64,000 nucleotides of DNA from Bacteroidota bacterium (GCA_016720935.1 JADKJP010000004.1:248001-312000); one strand, 5' to 3'. Shown: positions 8,119 through 17,291, counted from the first letter of the stretch. Translations and numbers: made by a program. Notes: generated by a model from the sequence alone, not told the origin.

Positions 8119-8922
8119 TTATTGAAGAAGATTAAAGCTGATCGGGAGCACCATTTGTGTCCGAACAGGTCTGGTTTGACTGATTCCGGGTTTCCATACC
8201 GGGGAAGAGGCCAAAACCTTCTGTACTTCTTCATCCTGACCATAACCAATAGATTTCATCATTTCCACATCACTGATGGTTCCGTTTTCATTCACGATAA
8301 AGGTTACATAATACCTTCCATTCAGTCCTGCCGCTCTGGCTTGAGGAGTATAACGTATGTGATTTTTCAGGAATTCATAAAATTTGAATAAACCGCCCGG
8401 AAAATCAGGTTGTACGTCAACAGAAGCGATGTTCAGAGGTTTATCAATAATTTTCGGTGGAGGATTTGTAGCGATTCCGGTCGGACTACCGATCAGAGGT
8501 TGAGTGGGAGTTGCGGTTCCTGTTCCGGAACCTATGGCCGGTGAAATTGGTTCAATCTTCGGTGCCGGAACATTTACTACAGGTTTGAATGCATTTTCGT
8601 CGACCTGTGGCTTCGGTTGAATCGTCCTGTGATTAAGTTCAGGCGGGATCACTTTTGGAGCGGGGATATCTACATAAAAATTATCCGAAACAAACAGACG
8701 CTCATCGTTTGGCCTGGCCCGGGCGATTTCTTCCCGGAAAAAGATTTTACTGATCGCAAGTGGTATAAAAAAAAGAGCGGTAAGTCCCAGCAACATAAAA
8801 AGAAGAGATTTGGTAAGGCGCCGGTCATAGTTCATTCTCAATTCATAAGCACCATAGGCTTTATTCCTGTTTTCAAAAAGGACATCTTCCCAGGCTGTCT
8901 TTGCTTTTTTTTCTGTAAACAT
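8119..8922 (-). CDS. tonB: Energy transducer TonB
   Basis: 267 residues from the ATG at 8922. An upstream in-frame ATG at 8949 would add nine residues, but family members start MF-EKK-KTAWEDVLFENRNK. A cytoplasmic segment (NKAYGAYELR, typical of Bacteroidota TonB) is followed by a transmembrane helix at about 40-60. A proline-rich periplasmic linker comes next, then a C-terminal TonB domain (LNGRYYVTFIVNENGTISDV, with KPGISQTRPV before the last strand). It transmits ExbBD energy to TonB-dependent receptors. It is the first gene of the operon, 115 bases before exbB. Confidence 0.9.
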   Translation of the reverse strand: MFTEKKAKTAWEDVLFENRNKAYGAYELRMNYDRRLTKSLLFMLLGLTALFFIPLAISKIFFREEIARARPNDERLFVSDNFYVDIPAPKVIPPELNHRTIQPKPQVDENAFKPVVNVPAPKIEPISPAIGSGTGTATPTQPLIGSPTGIATNPPPKIIDKPLNIASVDVQPDFPGGLFKFYEFLKNHIRYTPQARAAGLNGRYYVTFIVNENGTISDVEMMKSIGYGQDEEVQKVLASSPVWKPGISQTRPVRTQMVLPISFNLLQ

Positions 8923-9132
8923 GGCTTGAGTATTTAAAGCATAGAGCATGGTGTGTACCTGATTCCATAAAATCTTGAAAATTTTCGGTTAATGAACTTA
9001 TGTATGTCGTAAGTGGGTCATGATATTTCCTGAACTTCAGGCTGCTGTGATATTTGAAGGAATGCTCATGAACCCCTTTTTTTTGCTGCTGCAAATTTTT
9101 ATACCTTTCCCATTCAATTCACAGACCAGCAT

Positions 9133-9876
9133 ATGTTTAAAGCGAATAAACTCTTCCTGATCATTTTCCTTTTCTTTTCAGTTCTCTCGCAAGATTCCTT
9201 TGCCCAATTGAAAGTGACATTTCCTTCAAAAGACAGTTTGCAAATCACCGCGGACTGGTACCCTATAAGCAGCGAGATGCCGATCATCCTGTTGTGTCAT
9301 CAGAATAAATTCAGCCGCGGAGAATACAATGAAACGGCTTTGCGTTTAAACAAATTCGGGTTTAATTGTCTGGCCATCGACCAACGTGTAGGAGATGCCG
9401 TGAACGGAATAAAAAATGAAACTGCCGAAAGAGCAAAAGCTGCCGGCAAAACTCCTTTGAATACAGATGCGGAACAAGACATCGAAGCAGCCATTGATTT
9501 CCTTTATGATAAATACAATAAAAACATCATCGTCATCGGTAGCTCCTACTCCGCTTCCCTTGCATTAAAAATTGCGGCGACAAACAATAAAGTGCTGGGT
9601 GTTGCAGTTTTTAGTCCGGGAGAATATTTCGCCGATCCGAATTACATCTCGAAAAGTATAGGCAATCTGAATAAACCTTTATTCGCGACCTCTTCACTTC
9701 AGGAAGCAGATGCCGTCACCGACTTGCTCAAGGATGTCAATTCGAGAATTAAAGTGCAATACATCCCAAAAACTCCGGGGAATCATGGCTCCAAAGTACT
9801 CTGGTCTGTCGCACCCGACAATCAGGAATACTGGATCGCTCTCATGAGCTTCCTGAATAAGATGAAAACACTTTGA
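9133..9876 (+). CDS. Secreted alpha/beta-hydrolase-fold protein
   Basis: 247 residues with an N-terminal signal peptide (LFLIIFLFFSVLSQDSFAQ). The fold is suggested by ILLCHQNKFSRGEY (oxyanion-side HQ/HG motif), by the nucleophile elbow VIGSSYSASLAL (G-x-S-x-S, Ser as nucleophile) and by a late His in PGNHGSKVL. The family is close to dienelactone-hydrolase-like or acyl-esterase proteins; the substrate is not known. The stop codon overlaps the ATG of the next gene (TGATG), so the two are translationally coupled. Confidence 0.75.
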   Translation: MFKANKLFLIIFLFFSVLSQDSFAQLKVTFPSKDSLQITADWYPISSEMPIILLCHQNKFSRGEYNETALRLNKFGFNCLAIDQRVGDAVNGIKNETAERAKAAGKTPLNTDAEQDIEAAIDFLYDKYNKNIIVIGSSYSASLALKIAATNNKVLGVAVFSPGEYFADPNYISKSIGNLNKPLFATSSLQEADAVTDLLKDVNSRIKVQYIPKTPGNHGSKVLWSVAPDNQEYWIALMSFLNKMKTL

Positions 9877-10625
9877 TGAAGGTCAAGTACTCCTTTTCTT
9901 TTCCGAATTCATTTCACAGGCTATCAGTGTATTTTCTTTTTTTCATGCTTGCAACCACACCGTTGAAAGCACAAAAAGGAATCACAACAGTAGGAATCCA
10001 GTACAAACCTATTTTTCCTGTTTCATTTCTTGGCACAGGAAAACAAAGCACTTCCTCGAATCAGGTAAATTTTGATGTAGAATTAAAATCCGGTTTCTGC
10101 GGAGGAATGGTGGTACGTCATGGGTTTTCCGAACTGCTTGCATTTGAGACAGGAATTAATTATGTCAAAAGAAAGTACGACCTCATCATTACGGATGGTG
10201 ATTTCAAAGGAACCTCTGAATTCAGAATTATAGGATATGAAATACCGGTGAATCTGTTGGTCTATATTCAGCTCGGTGAAAAATTATTCATGAATGCATC
10301 CATGGGACCGAGCGCGGATATGTTCGCGAGCAATGTGCAATCCTATGACGAATATTTTCAGCATGTATCTTTCCGAAACCATATTTTTCAGGCTTCCGTT
10401 CTTGCGAATCTTGGCTGGGAATGGAGAACAGAAAAAAGTGGCTTCATCTATCTTGGCGCATCTTATCATCGTCCCTTTTCTTTTATTTATCTCACAAAAG
10501 TTGAATACAAATTTCGTGGGAAGGACGAATCTACCGATCAGAAATTGCTTGGCAATTACCTGACTCTGGATCTGCGTTATTTTTTCCCTGAGAACAAAGG
10601 CAAGAAGCCGGGCAGAAATGAATAA
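9876..10625 (+). CDS. Outer-membrane beta-barrel protein (PorT-like)
   Basis: 249 residues from the ATG at 9876, which overlaps the stop of the hydrolase by one base. The signal peptide (YFLFFMLATTPLKAQ) is followed by alternating strands ending in aromatic residues. The last strand is YLTLDLRYFF. This is the look of the Bacteroidota 'outer membrane protein beta-barrel/PorT' families of 8-10 strands. Function beyond membrane location cannot be inferred; coupling with the hydrolase suggests joint expression. Confidence 0.65.
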   Translation: MKVKYSFSFPNSFHRLSVYFLFFMLATTPLKAQKGITTVGIQYKPIFPVSFLGTGKQSTSSNQVNFDVELKSGFCGGMVVRHGFSELLAFETGINYVKRKYDLIITDGDFKGTSEFRIIGYEIPVNLLVYIQLGEKLFMNASMGPSADMFASNVQSYDEYFQHVSFRNHIFQASVLANLGWEWRTEKSGFIYLGASYHRPFSFIYLTKVEYKFRGKDESTDQKLLGNYLTLDLRYFFPENKGKKPGRNE

Positions 10626-10689
10626 GGAGCGGATTGCTCCACTCCTTAGATGATCATTAGATCAAAAATTATCAGATTGGTTGATGAGA

Positions 10690-12987
10690 TTACTCAACAA
10701 TCATTCTTGCGATACTTTCATTTTCTCCGGTTTGCATTTTCACGAAATAAATTCCTGCACTGAGGCCGGATACATCCTGTGAAATACGATGGTTGCCTGA
10801 ATCAAACTTTTGATTTTCAAAAATGCGGCTCACGAGTTGTCCGGTAGATGAATAAATTTTCATGGATACAGTCGTTGCTTTGGGCAAATGGAAAGAAATC
10901 AATGACGGATGATTAGCACCGGCAGGACTTGCTGTCAAACCAAGATTATTAACATTAACAGATCCGACCTGAGTAGTACCATTTGCAACAACTACCACAG
11001 TACCAAAATAAGGGATACGATTGTACGCAGTAACGGTAACATCAAGTGTATCTCCGATGGTCAATCCGGGAATGGTGAGATAGGCAGAACCACTCAGCGC
11101 ATATCCTGTACTTACGATCTGATTATGGTGACTGAGACAAACCAATGCCTGATCAACATTGCATTGCACCACCCAAGTTGAGGTATTTTCATCAATTGTT
11201 GCATCGTGGGCTACCGGAATCGGTTCAGGAGTTGCAGTCCGCACTGTGATACTTGGATCTCCAAAGCATGTCCATGTATCTGTCATTTCCACTCCTGCAG
11301 CTCCATACTGATCATTCATGTGAAGACAGCCATTGACAGAAATTCCACCAAAAGTATGCTTGATATTTCCAGGATAAGTTTCAACAAGAATGTCCACCAT
11401 TTCATCCTGTCCATCCATTGGAGGATCCCAACTCTGGTTGATTGTTGACATCAAGGTAGCGATCGCTCCAATCGGAGCACCAGAAATTGTAGTGGTTCTC
11501 ATCAGTGCTTCCGCAAGACAACTTCCATTGTTAAAATCACCATTCACACAGGCAACTGACCAGATGAATGGAAGCATGTTTTCGTTTGTGAGATTCTGTA
11601 CATCACCTGAACTAAAGCTGGTTGTTCCACAGCTGTTCTGACTTCCATGTCCTGTATACGTAAGTACACTGCGACCAGAATTGAAAGCATCTGCAAGATC
11701 CTGTGGACCCGGATCACCGGAAACATCCATTCCACCCTGACTGCCGTCGTAAATCTCATCAACATCGGTATAGGTGTAGCCCAGATATTTCAGACGAATA
11801 TTTCTTTCATGTTCGAAATCAATTTCGTTGTCATCACCAGGTCCTTGGTCTGACCCTACACAAATTCCTTTGTGATACCATTGCCCCATTGGGTCGGGAT
11901 GCATTTCATAACTGATGGAACGCTGAACTTGCGTTTCCAATTCAGCAGGAGTATTCGCGGAAAAACGACCGACAATTACTTCAGCATAGGAATCGTTACC
12001 AAGGATATCACCATAAGATGGATCTGAATCTCCGTTTCCTGTAGGATACGGAGGAATCTGCGGACCATCACCAACCAGCAGAACAAACGTCAATCCATCT
12101 GTATTGTATTTATCTGTTATAAATGTCTTGATCGCTGTGGGACTTACGCCAATGGTACTTACATCTACCATTTCTGTTTTTTGCCCCATTCTGTTTTTCC
12201 AGTCAACAAAAGGCTGCATAGTAGCCATCAGGGAAGGATCTGAAATTACCAGCATACTACCTGTTTCAGCAGTTTGCACGTACTGAGTCTGGTTGTAATT
12301 GATAAAACGATTGGAATAAATCGGATTAAAAATATCGTTAGGTTGTGGTTGACGGGAACGTGAGAATGCATTCAGAGAAACAGAAGAAGTTACCGGACTT
12401 GTTTTGACAGTAAGCTGATCATACACACGTAATACACGAGTGACAGGATTGTATTGAAAAGGATACACGACAATGGTTTGTCCACGGAAATCACGAAGAA
12501 TATATGGATCTCTTAGTTCAGCGATTGTACCCGGATAAAAGCTATTGCTTGAATATGCCGGTCCGTATGTGTATGGAATTGCAGACGGATCCTGATTTCT
12601 TTTCAGGTTTCCTTTGGAAGGGAGCAAATGAATATTGTTGTATTCATGATAGGAAGAAGCAATCACCTGCACATCCATTGTTGCAGCATCCGGAATGATA
12701 ACCGATACCGCCATTTTCAAAACATCAGGAGCTCCTGCAATCAATAAATGACTTGCATTTTCCGCATCAATCTGATGCGAAATACCCTGCGCAGTGGAAA
12801 CTGTTTGCAGGTTAAACCCGGGAACATGAAAAGCGATTGTAGTCTCATCACCGGATTGTTGCACAAGACTTGCGCTGAGTTTCTGAGATGTAGAATGATC
12901 TGCCGAAATCCATTGTTTCGGATTTGATGAAAAAGCAATAGCTGAAATCATCAGACAGATTCCTGAAAGGAGTATTCTTTTTTTCAT
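10690..12987 (-). CDS. Gingipain-type C25 cysteine protease with type IX sorting domain
   Basis: 765 residues: signal peptide (about 1-20), an N-terminal propeptide-like region, then a Peptidase C25 domain. The catalytic dyad is visible: His447 in TYTGHGSQ and Cys480 in SVACVNGDF. These are 33 residues apart, the same spacing as His211/Cys244 in Porphyromonas RgpB. An Ig-like domain follows (about 600-675), then a C-terminal type A sorting domain of about 80 residues with SMKIYSSTGQLV and GLSAGIYFVKM. It is therefore predicted to be exported by the type IX system encoded at 36073-41917 and anchored or released outside the cell. Substrate specificity cannot be read. It stands alone and converges with the beta-barrel gene. 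Confidence 0.92.
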   Translation of the reverse strand: MKKRILLSGICLMISAIAFSSNPKQWISADHSTSQKLSASLVQQSGDETTIAFHVPGFNLQTVSTAQGISHQIDAENASHLLIAGAPDVLKMAVSVIIPDAATMDVQVIASSYHEYNNIHLLPSKGNLKRNQDPSAIPYTYGPAYSSNSFYPGTIAELRDPYILRDFRGQTIVVYPFQYNPVTRVLRVYDQLTVKTSPVTSSVSLNAFSRSRQPQPNDIFNPIYSNRFINYNQTQYVQTAETGSMLVISDPSLMATMQPFVDWKNRMGQKTEMVDVSTIGVSPTAIKTFITDKYNTDGLTFVLLVGDGPQIPPYPTGNGDSDPSYGDILGNDSYAEVIVGRFSANTPAELETQVQRSISYEMHPDPMGQWYHKGICVGSDQGPGDDNEIDFEHERNIRLKYLGYTYTDVDEIYDGSQGGMDVSGDPGPQDLADAFNSGRSVLTYTGHGSQNSCGTTSFSSGDVQNLTNENMLPFIWSVACVNGDFNNGSCLAEALMRTTTISGAPIGAIATLMSTINQSWDPPMDGQDEMVDILVETYPGNIKHTFGGISVNGCLHMNDQYGAAGVEMTDTWTCFGDPSITVRTATPEPIPVAHDATIDENTSTWVVQCNVDQALVCLSHHNQIVSTGYALSGSAYLTIPGLTIGDTLDVTVTAYNRIPYFGTVVVVANGTTQVGSVNVNNLGLTASPAGANHPSLISFHLPKATTVSMKIYSSTGQLVSRIFENQKFDSGNHRISQDVSGLSAGIYFVKMQTGENESIARMIVE

Positions 12988-13108
12988 ACGATTTATTTCT
13001 ACCGGCCATGAAGCACGGAAAAGCCGGGATTAAGATACATAATTACTGTATATATTACACATTGTCAGAGAAGTGTCAGGCATTACAGTGAGGAATCGTA
13101 GAATTCTT

Positions 13109-13441
13109 TCAGGAATTAATCCAATTTTGGATTTTGCTTGTGACGTTCAGAATCCCGTTTTGATTTTTTTCAAGATTTTTCTGAAATGCGGCGGTCAGAT
13201 CTACGCCGGTTTGATTGGCCAGACAGATCAACACAAACAATACATCAGCAAGTTCATCGCCCAGATCTTTTCCAAGATCCGATTCTTTTGAAGATTGCTC
13301 ACCGTATTTCCTGGCAATAATTCGGGCTACCTCTCCTACTTCTTCGGTAAGCATAGCCATATTGGTGAGCTCATTAAAATAACGAACGCCATGAGTTTTG
13401 ATCCACTGGTCTACTTGGGCTTGTGCTTCGGTGAGGTCCAT
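13109..13441 (-). CDS. MazG-like nucleotide pyrophosphohydrolase
   Basis: 110 residues, a single MazG-like all-alpha domain. The metal-binding motifs EEVGEVAR and DELADVLF have the typical E-x-x-E...E-x-x-D arrangement. It probably hydrolyses non-canonical or excess (d)NTPs to monophosphates. It is last in the minus-strand group rsgA-dtd-mazG, but a 137-base gap with a C/A-rich array separates it from dtd, so it may have its own transcript. On the coding strand the array runs right up to the ATG. Confidence 0.85.
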   Translation of the reverse strand: MDLTEAQAQVDQWIKTHGVRYFNELTNMAMLTEEVGEVARIIARKYGEQSSKESDLGKDLGDELADVLFVLICLANQTGVDLTAAFQKNLEKNQNGILNVTSKIQNWINS

Positions 13442-13442
13442 G

Positions 13443-13495
13443 TTAGTTGTTAGTTTTTAGTGGTTGGTGCTTAGTGGTTGGTGCTTGGTGCTTAG
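13443..13495. repeat. Heptad-word array in the leader of the mazG-like gene
   Basis: Read on the minus strand, it is a chain of ctaagca, ccaagca, ccaacca and ctaacaa words that ends within two bases of the start codon at 13441. The leader is almost free of G apart from 'agca', so it should be unstructured. It belongs to the same family as 7251, 15189, 22705, 35951 and 43457. Confidence 0.8.
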
Positions 13496-13578
13496 AATGC
13501 ATTGTAAACTTGCTGACTCAAGACTCCGAACTCCAGACTTTTTAACCCAAGCTCCTGTCATTCGATTCCAAATTTCCG

Positions 13579-14031
13579 TTACTCTTTATTCTTTGAGTCT
13601 ATCCAAATCGTAACCGGGCCGTCGTTGATGAGAGCGACTTTCATATCGGCACCGAACTCTCCGGAGTAGACATTTCTTCCGCTTTCCTGTGCAAGTCGTG
13701 ATAGAAATTTTTCATACAAAGGAATTGCCTGTTCAGGTCGGGCTGCGCGGATGAATGACGGGCGATTCCCTTTTTTTGTGGATGCATGTAGTGTGAACTG
13801 ACTCACCACCAGAAAATCTCCCTGAACATCTGAAACAGAGAGATTCATTTGTCCGTTTTCGTCACCGAACACACGAAGCTTTGATATTTTACCACATAGC
13901 CACTCTATGTCTTCGTCCGTGTCAGCTTCTTCAATTCCAAGAAGAATAAGAAAACCATTTGCTATCGCAGCTTTTTCATTTCCTTCTATATTGACAGAAG
14001 CCTGTGATACGCGTTGAATAAGGACCCTCAT
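13579..14031 (-). CDS. dtd: D-aminoacyl-tRNA deacylase
   Basis: 150 residues, full length for DTD. It removes D-amino acids (and glycine) from mischarged tRNAs in the cytoplasm. The SQFTL motif (active-site Ser/Gln/Thr region) and the Gly-cis-Pro motif in DGPVTIWIDS are both present, as is GNRPSF. It lies 41 bases downstream of rsgA on the same strand. Confidence 0.95.
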   Translation of the reverse strand: MRVLIQRVSQASVNIEGNEKAAIANGFLILLGIEEADTDEDIEWLCGKISKLRVFGDENGQMNLSVSDVQGDFLVVSQFTLHASTKKGNRPSFIRAARPEQAIPLYEKFLSRLAQESGRNVYSGEFGADMKVALINDGPVTIWIDSKNKE

Positions 14032-14072
14032 GAGATTCTTGATAAATTCTGAGAAAGAAACATGAAATATAT

Positions 14073-14993
14073 TTATCTGAAAATATCCTGGTTACTCAGA
14101 ATACTGAGATAACTATCGTACCGGCTGTATGCGATTTCGCCCCGTTCCACTGCCGGTTTAACGGCACAATCCTTTTCAGTGGTGTGCAAACAGTTATTGA
14201 ATTTACAACCTTTCCCAACAGCAAAAATATCAGGGAAGAAGTGTGACACTTCATACTTGTCAAAATCAATAGTACCGAATTCACGAATTCCGGGAGTATC
14301 GATTAGGAAACCTCCTTCAGGCAGCGCATGCATCTCTGCAAATGTGGTTGTATGCGTTCCTTTCATGTGCTGAGATGAAAGCGTAGAGGTTTTCAAACCG
14401 AGTCCGGGAATAAGCGCGTTAATCAAGGAGGACTTCCCTACTCCGCTATGTCCGGAAAACAGATTCACTTTCCCCTTGAGTTCGTCCTTCAAAGCATGCA
14501 AACCAAAACCCGACAATCCAGAAACTGCAAGTACTTTATAACCAATTCCCTCGTAGAGATTTTTCAGCTCATTCACAAAATCCCAGACATCATCATCGTA
14601 AATGTCTGCTTTGTTCCAGAGTATTCCGGCCGGAACACTATGAGCCTCCGCTGTTGCCAGAAACCTGTCAATAAAACCAAGTGACGTTTTCGGAAGAACA
14701 GGAGTCGCCACAACCCAGGCGCGATCTACGTTGGCAGCAATGATCTGAACCTGTTTGGATAGTTTGACAGACTTCCGGATGATGTAATTCTTACGATCGA
14801 AAACACGAATAATATGGCCGACTTCATGCGCTGAATCCCATTCCACCTCAACCTTGTCGCCAACTGTTACCGGGTTAGTTGCCTCAAAATCCTTTAAACG
14901 TAAATTTCCACGAATCCTGCAGGTCAGATTCTTACCATCCTCCAGTCTTACCGTGTATAAAGAACCCGTTGATTTTATCACTATCCCATGCAT
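14073..14993 (-). CDS. rsgA: Ribosome small subunit-dependent GTPase A
   Basis: 306 residues: an OB-fold N-terminal domain (MHGIVIKSTGSLYTV), a circularly permuted GTPase domain (NKADIY as G4, then G1 GHSGVGKSSLIN and G3 DTPGIREFG), and a C-terminal zinc finger (C-x5-C-x-H-x5-C pattern in GCKFNNCLHTTEKDC). It promotes late maturation of the 30S subunit. The frame stays open to an ATG at 15116, but those 41 codons only translate the gagttctgagttc array (NSELRTRNSELRTQ), so the ATG at 14993 is preferred. Confidence 0.95.
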   Translation of the reverse strand: MHGIVIKSTGSLYTVRLEDGKNLTCRIRGNLRLKDFEATNPVTVGDKVEVEWDSAHEVGHIIRVFDRKNYIIRKSVKLSKQVQIIAANVDRAWVVATPVLPKTSLGFIDRFLATAEAHSVPAGILWNKADIYDDDVWDFVNELKNLYEGIGYKVLAVSGLSGFGLHALKDELKGKVNLFSGHSGVGKSSLINALIPGLGLKTSTLSSQHMKGTHTTTFAEMHALPEGGFLIDTPGIREFGTIDFDKYEVSHFFPDIFAVGKGCKFNNCLHTTEKDCAVKPAVERGEIAYSRYDSYLSILSNQDIFR

Positions 14994-15066
14994 GGCACGA
15001 AAGTAAAAAAAGCAAGTGGAGAATTCACCTGAATTTCGTGAGAAATAACTTAGATTTGCGCTTCTC

Positions 15067-15157
15067 GGGTTCTGAGTTCTGAGTTCTGAGTTCCGAGTTC
15101 TGAGTTCCGAGTTCAAGGTTCGAAGTTCAATGTTTGAATTGTTCGAGGATCGAGGTT
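15067..15157. repeat. gagttctgagttccgagttc word array
   Basis: Chain of the words tgagttc and cgagttc, then looser forms (aaggttc, gaagttc, gttcgagg, tcgagg). It lies between the divergent rsgA and gldA genes, just before the C/A-rich array at 15189. Related arrays occur at 35872-35940 and, shorter, at 57478-57500 and 13518-13540. Confidence 0.8.
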
Positions 15158-15188
15158 AATGAATGCTAGAAGTATCAGGTAAAAATTC

Positions 15189-15241
15189 TAAGCACTAAGC
15201 ACTAACCACCAAGCACTAACCACCAAGCACCAAGCACCAAA
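15189..15241 (+). repeat. Heptad-word array abutting the gldA start
   Basis: The words ctaagca, ctaacca, ccaagca and ccaagca are joined head to tail and end in caccaaaaaaa directly before the ATG at 15246. It reads in the sense direction of gldA and forms an A/C-only leader apart from 'agc' triplets. Confidence 0.85.
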
Positions 15242-15245
15242 AAAA

Positions 15246-16166
15246 ATGAGTGTAAAAGTCAGTTCGATCACTAAAATGTATGGAAGTCAGAAGGCGCTGG
15301 ATGAAGTGACATTTAGCGTTGATGGCGGTCAGGTTGTGGGGTTTCTTGGTCCAAATGGGGCGGGGAAATCAACGATGATGAAGATTATCACCTGCTTCAT
15401 TCCTCAGACTTCCGGCAAAGTGGATGTTTGCGGATATGATGTGACGGAACAAAGCCTGGAAGTGAGAAAACTGGTAGGATATTTGCCTGAGCACAACCCG
15501 CTTTACCTTGAAATGTACGTCAAGGAATACCTCGAGTTCATCGCAGGATTGCATCACCTCGCCGGAACCAAGAAAGCGAGGATCTCTGAAATGATTGAAA
15601 TCACCGGATTGCAAATAGAACAGAATAAAAAAATCGGAGCCTTGTCAAAAGGCTACCGGCAGCGCGTTGGCCTGGCTCAGGCCATGATTCACGATCCGAA
15701 AGTGCTTATTCTCGATGAACCAACCTCCGGTCTGGATCCAAACCAATTGTCTGAAATCCGTGCATTGATAAAATCCATCGGAAAAGAAAAAACCGTGATT
15801 CTTTCGACGCATATCATGCAGGAAGTTGAGGCGATTTGCGACAGAGTCATCATCATCAACAAAGGAAAAATAGTTGCAGATGAAAATACCGAGTTATTGC
15901 GAAAGTCCTCTACCGGTGATGATATTATCATGGTAGAGTTTGATAATCCCTGTTCTTCCAAACAACTTTTACAGATTGAAGGTGTTGTCAGAGCAGAAGC
16001 ATTGAATGGAAACAACTGGAAACTTGTTTCCGATGGCAAAACAGATATCCGCAGTCATGTTTTTCAATTTGCTGTTCAGAATAATCTCACAGTATTGTCA
16101 ATGCAAAAGCAGGAGCAGAAACTCGAAGATATTTTCCATCAGCTGACGCAGAAAAAAAATTCCTGA
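15246..16166 (+). CDS. gldA: Gliding-motility ABC transporter ATP-binding protein GldA
   Basis: 306 residues. Walker A GPNGAGKST is at 35-43, the ABC signature LSKGYRQR at 133-140, and Walker B VLILDEP at 153-159, followed by the switch His in STHIMQE. The N-terminal sequence (YLPEHNPLYLEMYVKEYLEF) is characteristic of GldA, the ATPase that works with membrane subunits GldF/GldG in Bacteroidota gliding. Those partners are not in this window. The start ATG is preceded by a C/A-rich array. The next gene begins 9 bases after the stop. Confidence 0.85.
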   Translation: MSVKVSSITKMYGSQKALDEVTFSVDGGQVVGFLGPNGAGKSTMMKIITCFIPQTSGKVDVCGYDVTEQSLEVRKLVGYLPEHNPLYLEMYVKEYLEFIAGLHHLAGTKKARISEMIEITGLQIEQNKKIGALSKGYRQRVGLAQAMIHDPKVLILDEPTSGLDPNQLSEIRALIKSIGKEKTVILSTHIMQEVEAICDRVIIINKGKIVADENTELLRKSSTGDDIIMVEFDNPCSSKQLLQIEGVVRAEALNGNNWKLVSDGKTDIRSHVFQFAVQNNLTVLSMQKQEQKLEDIFHQLTQKKNS

Positions 16167-16175
16167 TCCGAAAGA

Positions 16176-17291
16176 ATGGCAGCGTCAAGACAAACCACAA
16201 AGTCTTTGTTGATTCAAAAACTGATTTTGATTTTCATCATCAGTTTTTATTACTCATTGTCTTTGCGTGCACAAAACATTTCCGCTTACACGGATTACAG
16301 AGGGTATTTGCAGGCCTTTGACAACGGGATGTTCAAGCAACTCGAATACCTGCCGCCAAAATCCTATAAGTTCGGTGCGAGTTCTATTGCCTACATCGAC
16401 AATAGGAGTGATTTTAAAATTTATTACAAGGGGCAGACTTACCCACAGATTAACGCGGCTGATTTTTCATATTTCATGACCGACTATCTTGTTGCCTTTA
16501 AAGTTGGTTCTGTCTTGTATATTTTTGATGACGGCAATCGTAAAACACTGAGTTATTACAATTCAATTGTCGCCGTGAATGACAGCGTCATGGCGTATTT
16601 TGATGATTCGAATTACAATCTGAGCGTTTATTACCGGGGCAAAACAGCGGTGCTTGAATCCTCTTTACTCGATAAACCAAAGAGCATAAAAACAGGAGCC
16701 AATACAATCGCATGGGTCAACCAGAGTAATTTTTTCAGCATTTTTTACCGGGGACAGGTACACACGATAAGCAACATTCCTCCAATCGAATATCAGGCCG
16801 GAAGAGATCTGGTTGCTTATGTGGATGATTACGACAAACATTTTCATCTTTTTTACAAAGGTGATTCCGCGGTGGTGGAAGAATATGCTCCCGATTCCTT
16901 CAAAGTTGGTTATGGTATTATGGCTTATGTCGACAATCTTGGCAATTTCAGGGTGTTTTACAATGGAGCTACAAAGAGGCTCCTGTCGGACCGACCGGAT
17001 TTCTTTGTTGTCAAAGGAAATATGGTGGTATATTCTTATAACCGGATGTTCAATGTGTTTTACAACGGACAAGTCACTACTATTGAGAATTTCGCCCCAA
17101 ACGACTTCCAGGTGGGTACAGATGCTGTTGCCTGGATCAACGACAGTGGCAGGCTGAAAATATTCGACAAAGGCAAGACCTATACGGCTTCCTATGAACT
17201 GATCAATAAATACAACCTGACCGGAAATGTGCTCAAATACGAAACCGGAACAAATACGGTCACTGTGTTTTTTGATGGTAAAAACTACTGA
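16176..17291 (+). CDS. Secreted protein of about ten internal 35-residue repeats
   Basis: 371 residues. A signal peptide (about 10-33, ending SLRAQ) precedes roughly ten tandem copies of a motif of about 35 residues with consensus (I/V)AYVD-x(3-5)-F-x-(I/V)FY-x-G-(Q/K). Examples are IAYIDNRSDFKIYYKGQ, VAYVDDYDKHFHLFYKGD and MAYVDNLGNFRVFYNGA. The repeat predicts short beta hairpins, so a beta-propeller-like or solenoid fold is likely. I do not recognise the family. No type IX sorting domain is present; the last repeat ends the protein. It is 9 bases downstream of gldA, so it may be linked to the gliding transporter. Confidence 0.75.
   Translation: MAASRQTTKSLLIQKLILIFIISFYYSLSLRAQNISAYTDYRGYLQAFDNGMFKQLEYLPPKSYKFGASSIAYIDNRSDFKIYYKGQTYPQINAADFSYFMTDYLVAFKVGSVLYIFDDGNRKTLSYYNSIVAVNDSVMAYFDDSNYNLSVYYRGKTAVLESSLLDKPKSIKTGANTIAWVNQSNFFSIFYRGQVHTISNIPPIEYQAGRDLVAYVDDYDKHFHLFYKGDSAVVEEYAPDSFKVGYGIMAYVDNLGNFRVFYNGATKRLLSDRPDFFVVKGNMVVYSYNRMFNVFYNGQVTTIENFAPNDFQVGTDAVAWINDSGRLKIFDKGKTYTASYELINKYNLTGNVLKYETGTNTVTVFFDGKNY

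Noticed and set aside
10623..10650. Terminator between the beta-barrel gene and the C25 protease
   Set aside because: taaggag/ctcctta can pair, but there is no T tract and the loop is long, so it was not listed as a terminator.
14994..15116. N-terminal extension of RsgA by 41 residues
   Set aside because: The codons only translate the gagttctgagttc array; the conserved OB-fold begins at the ATG at 14993.
15189..15241. CRISPR-like array
   Set aside because: Words are 6-7 bases and contiguous, with no unique spacers of constant length and no cas genes nearby.
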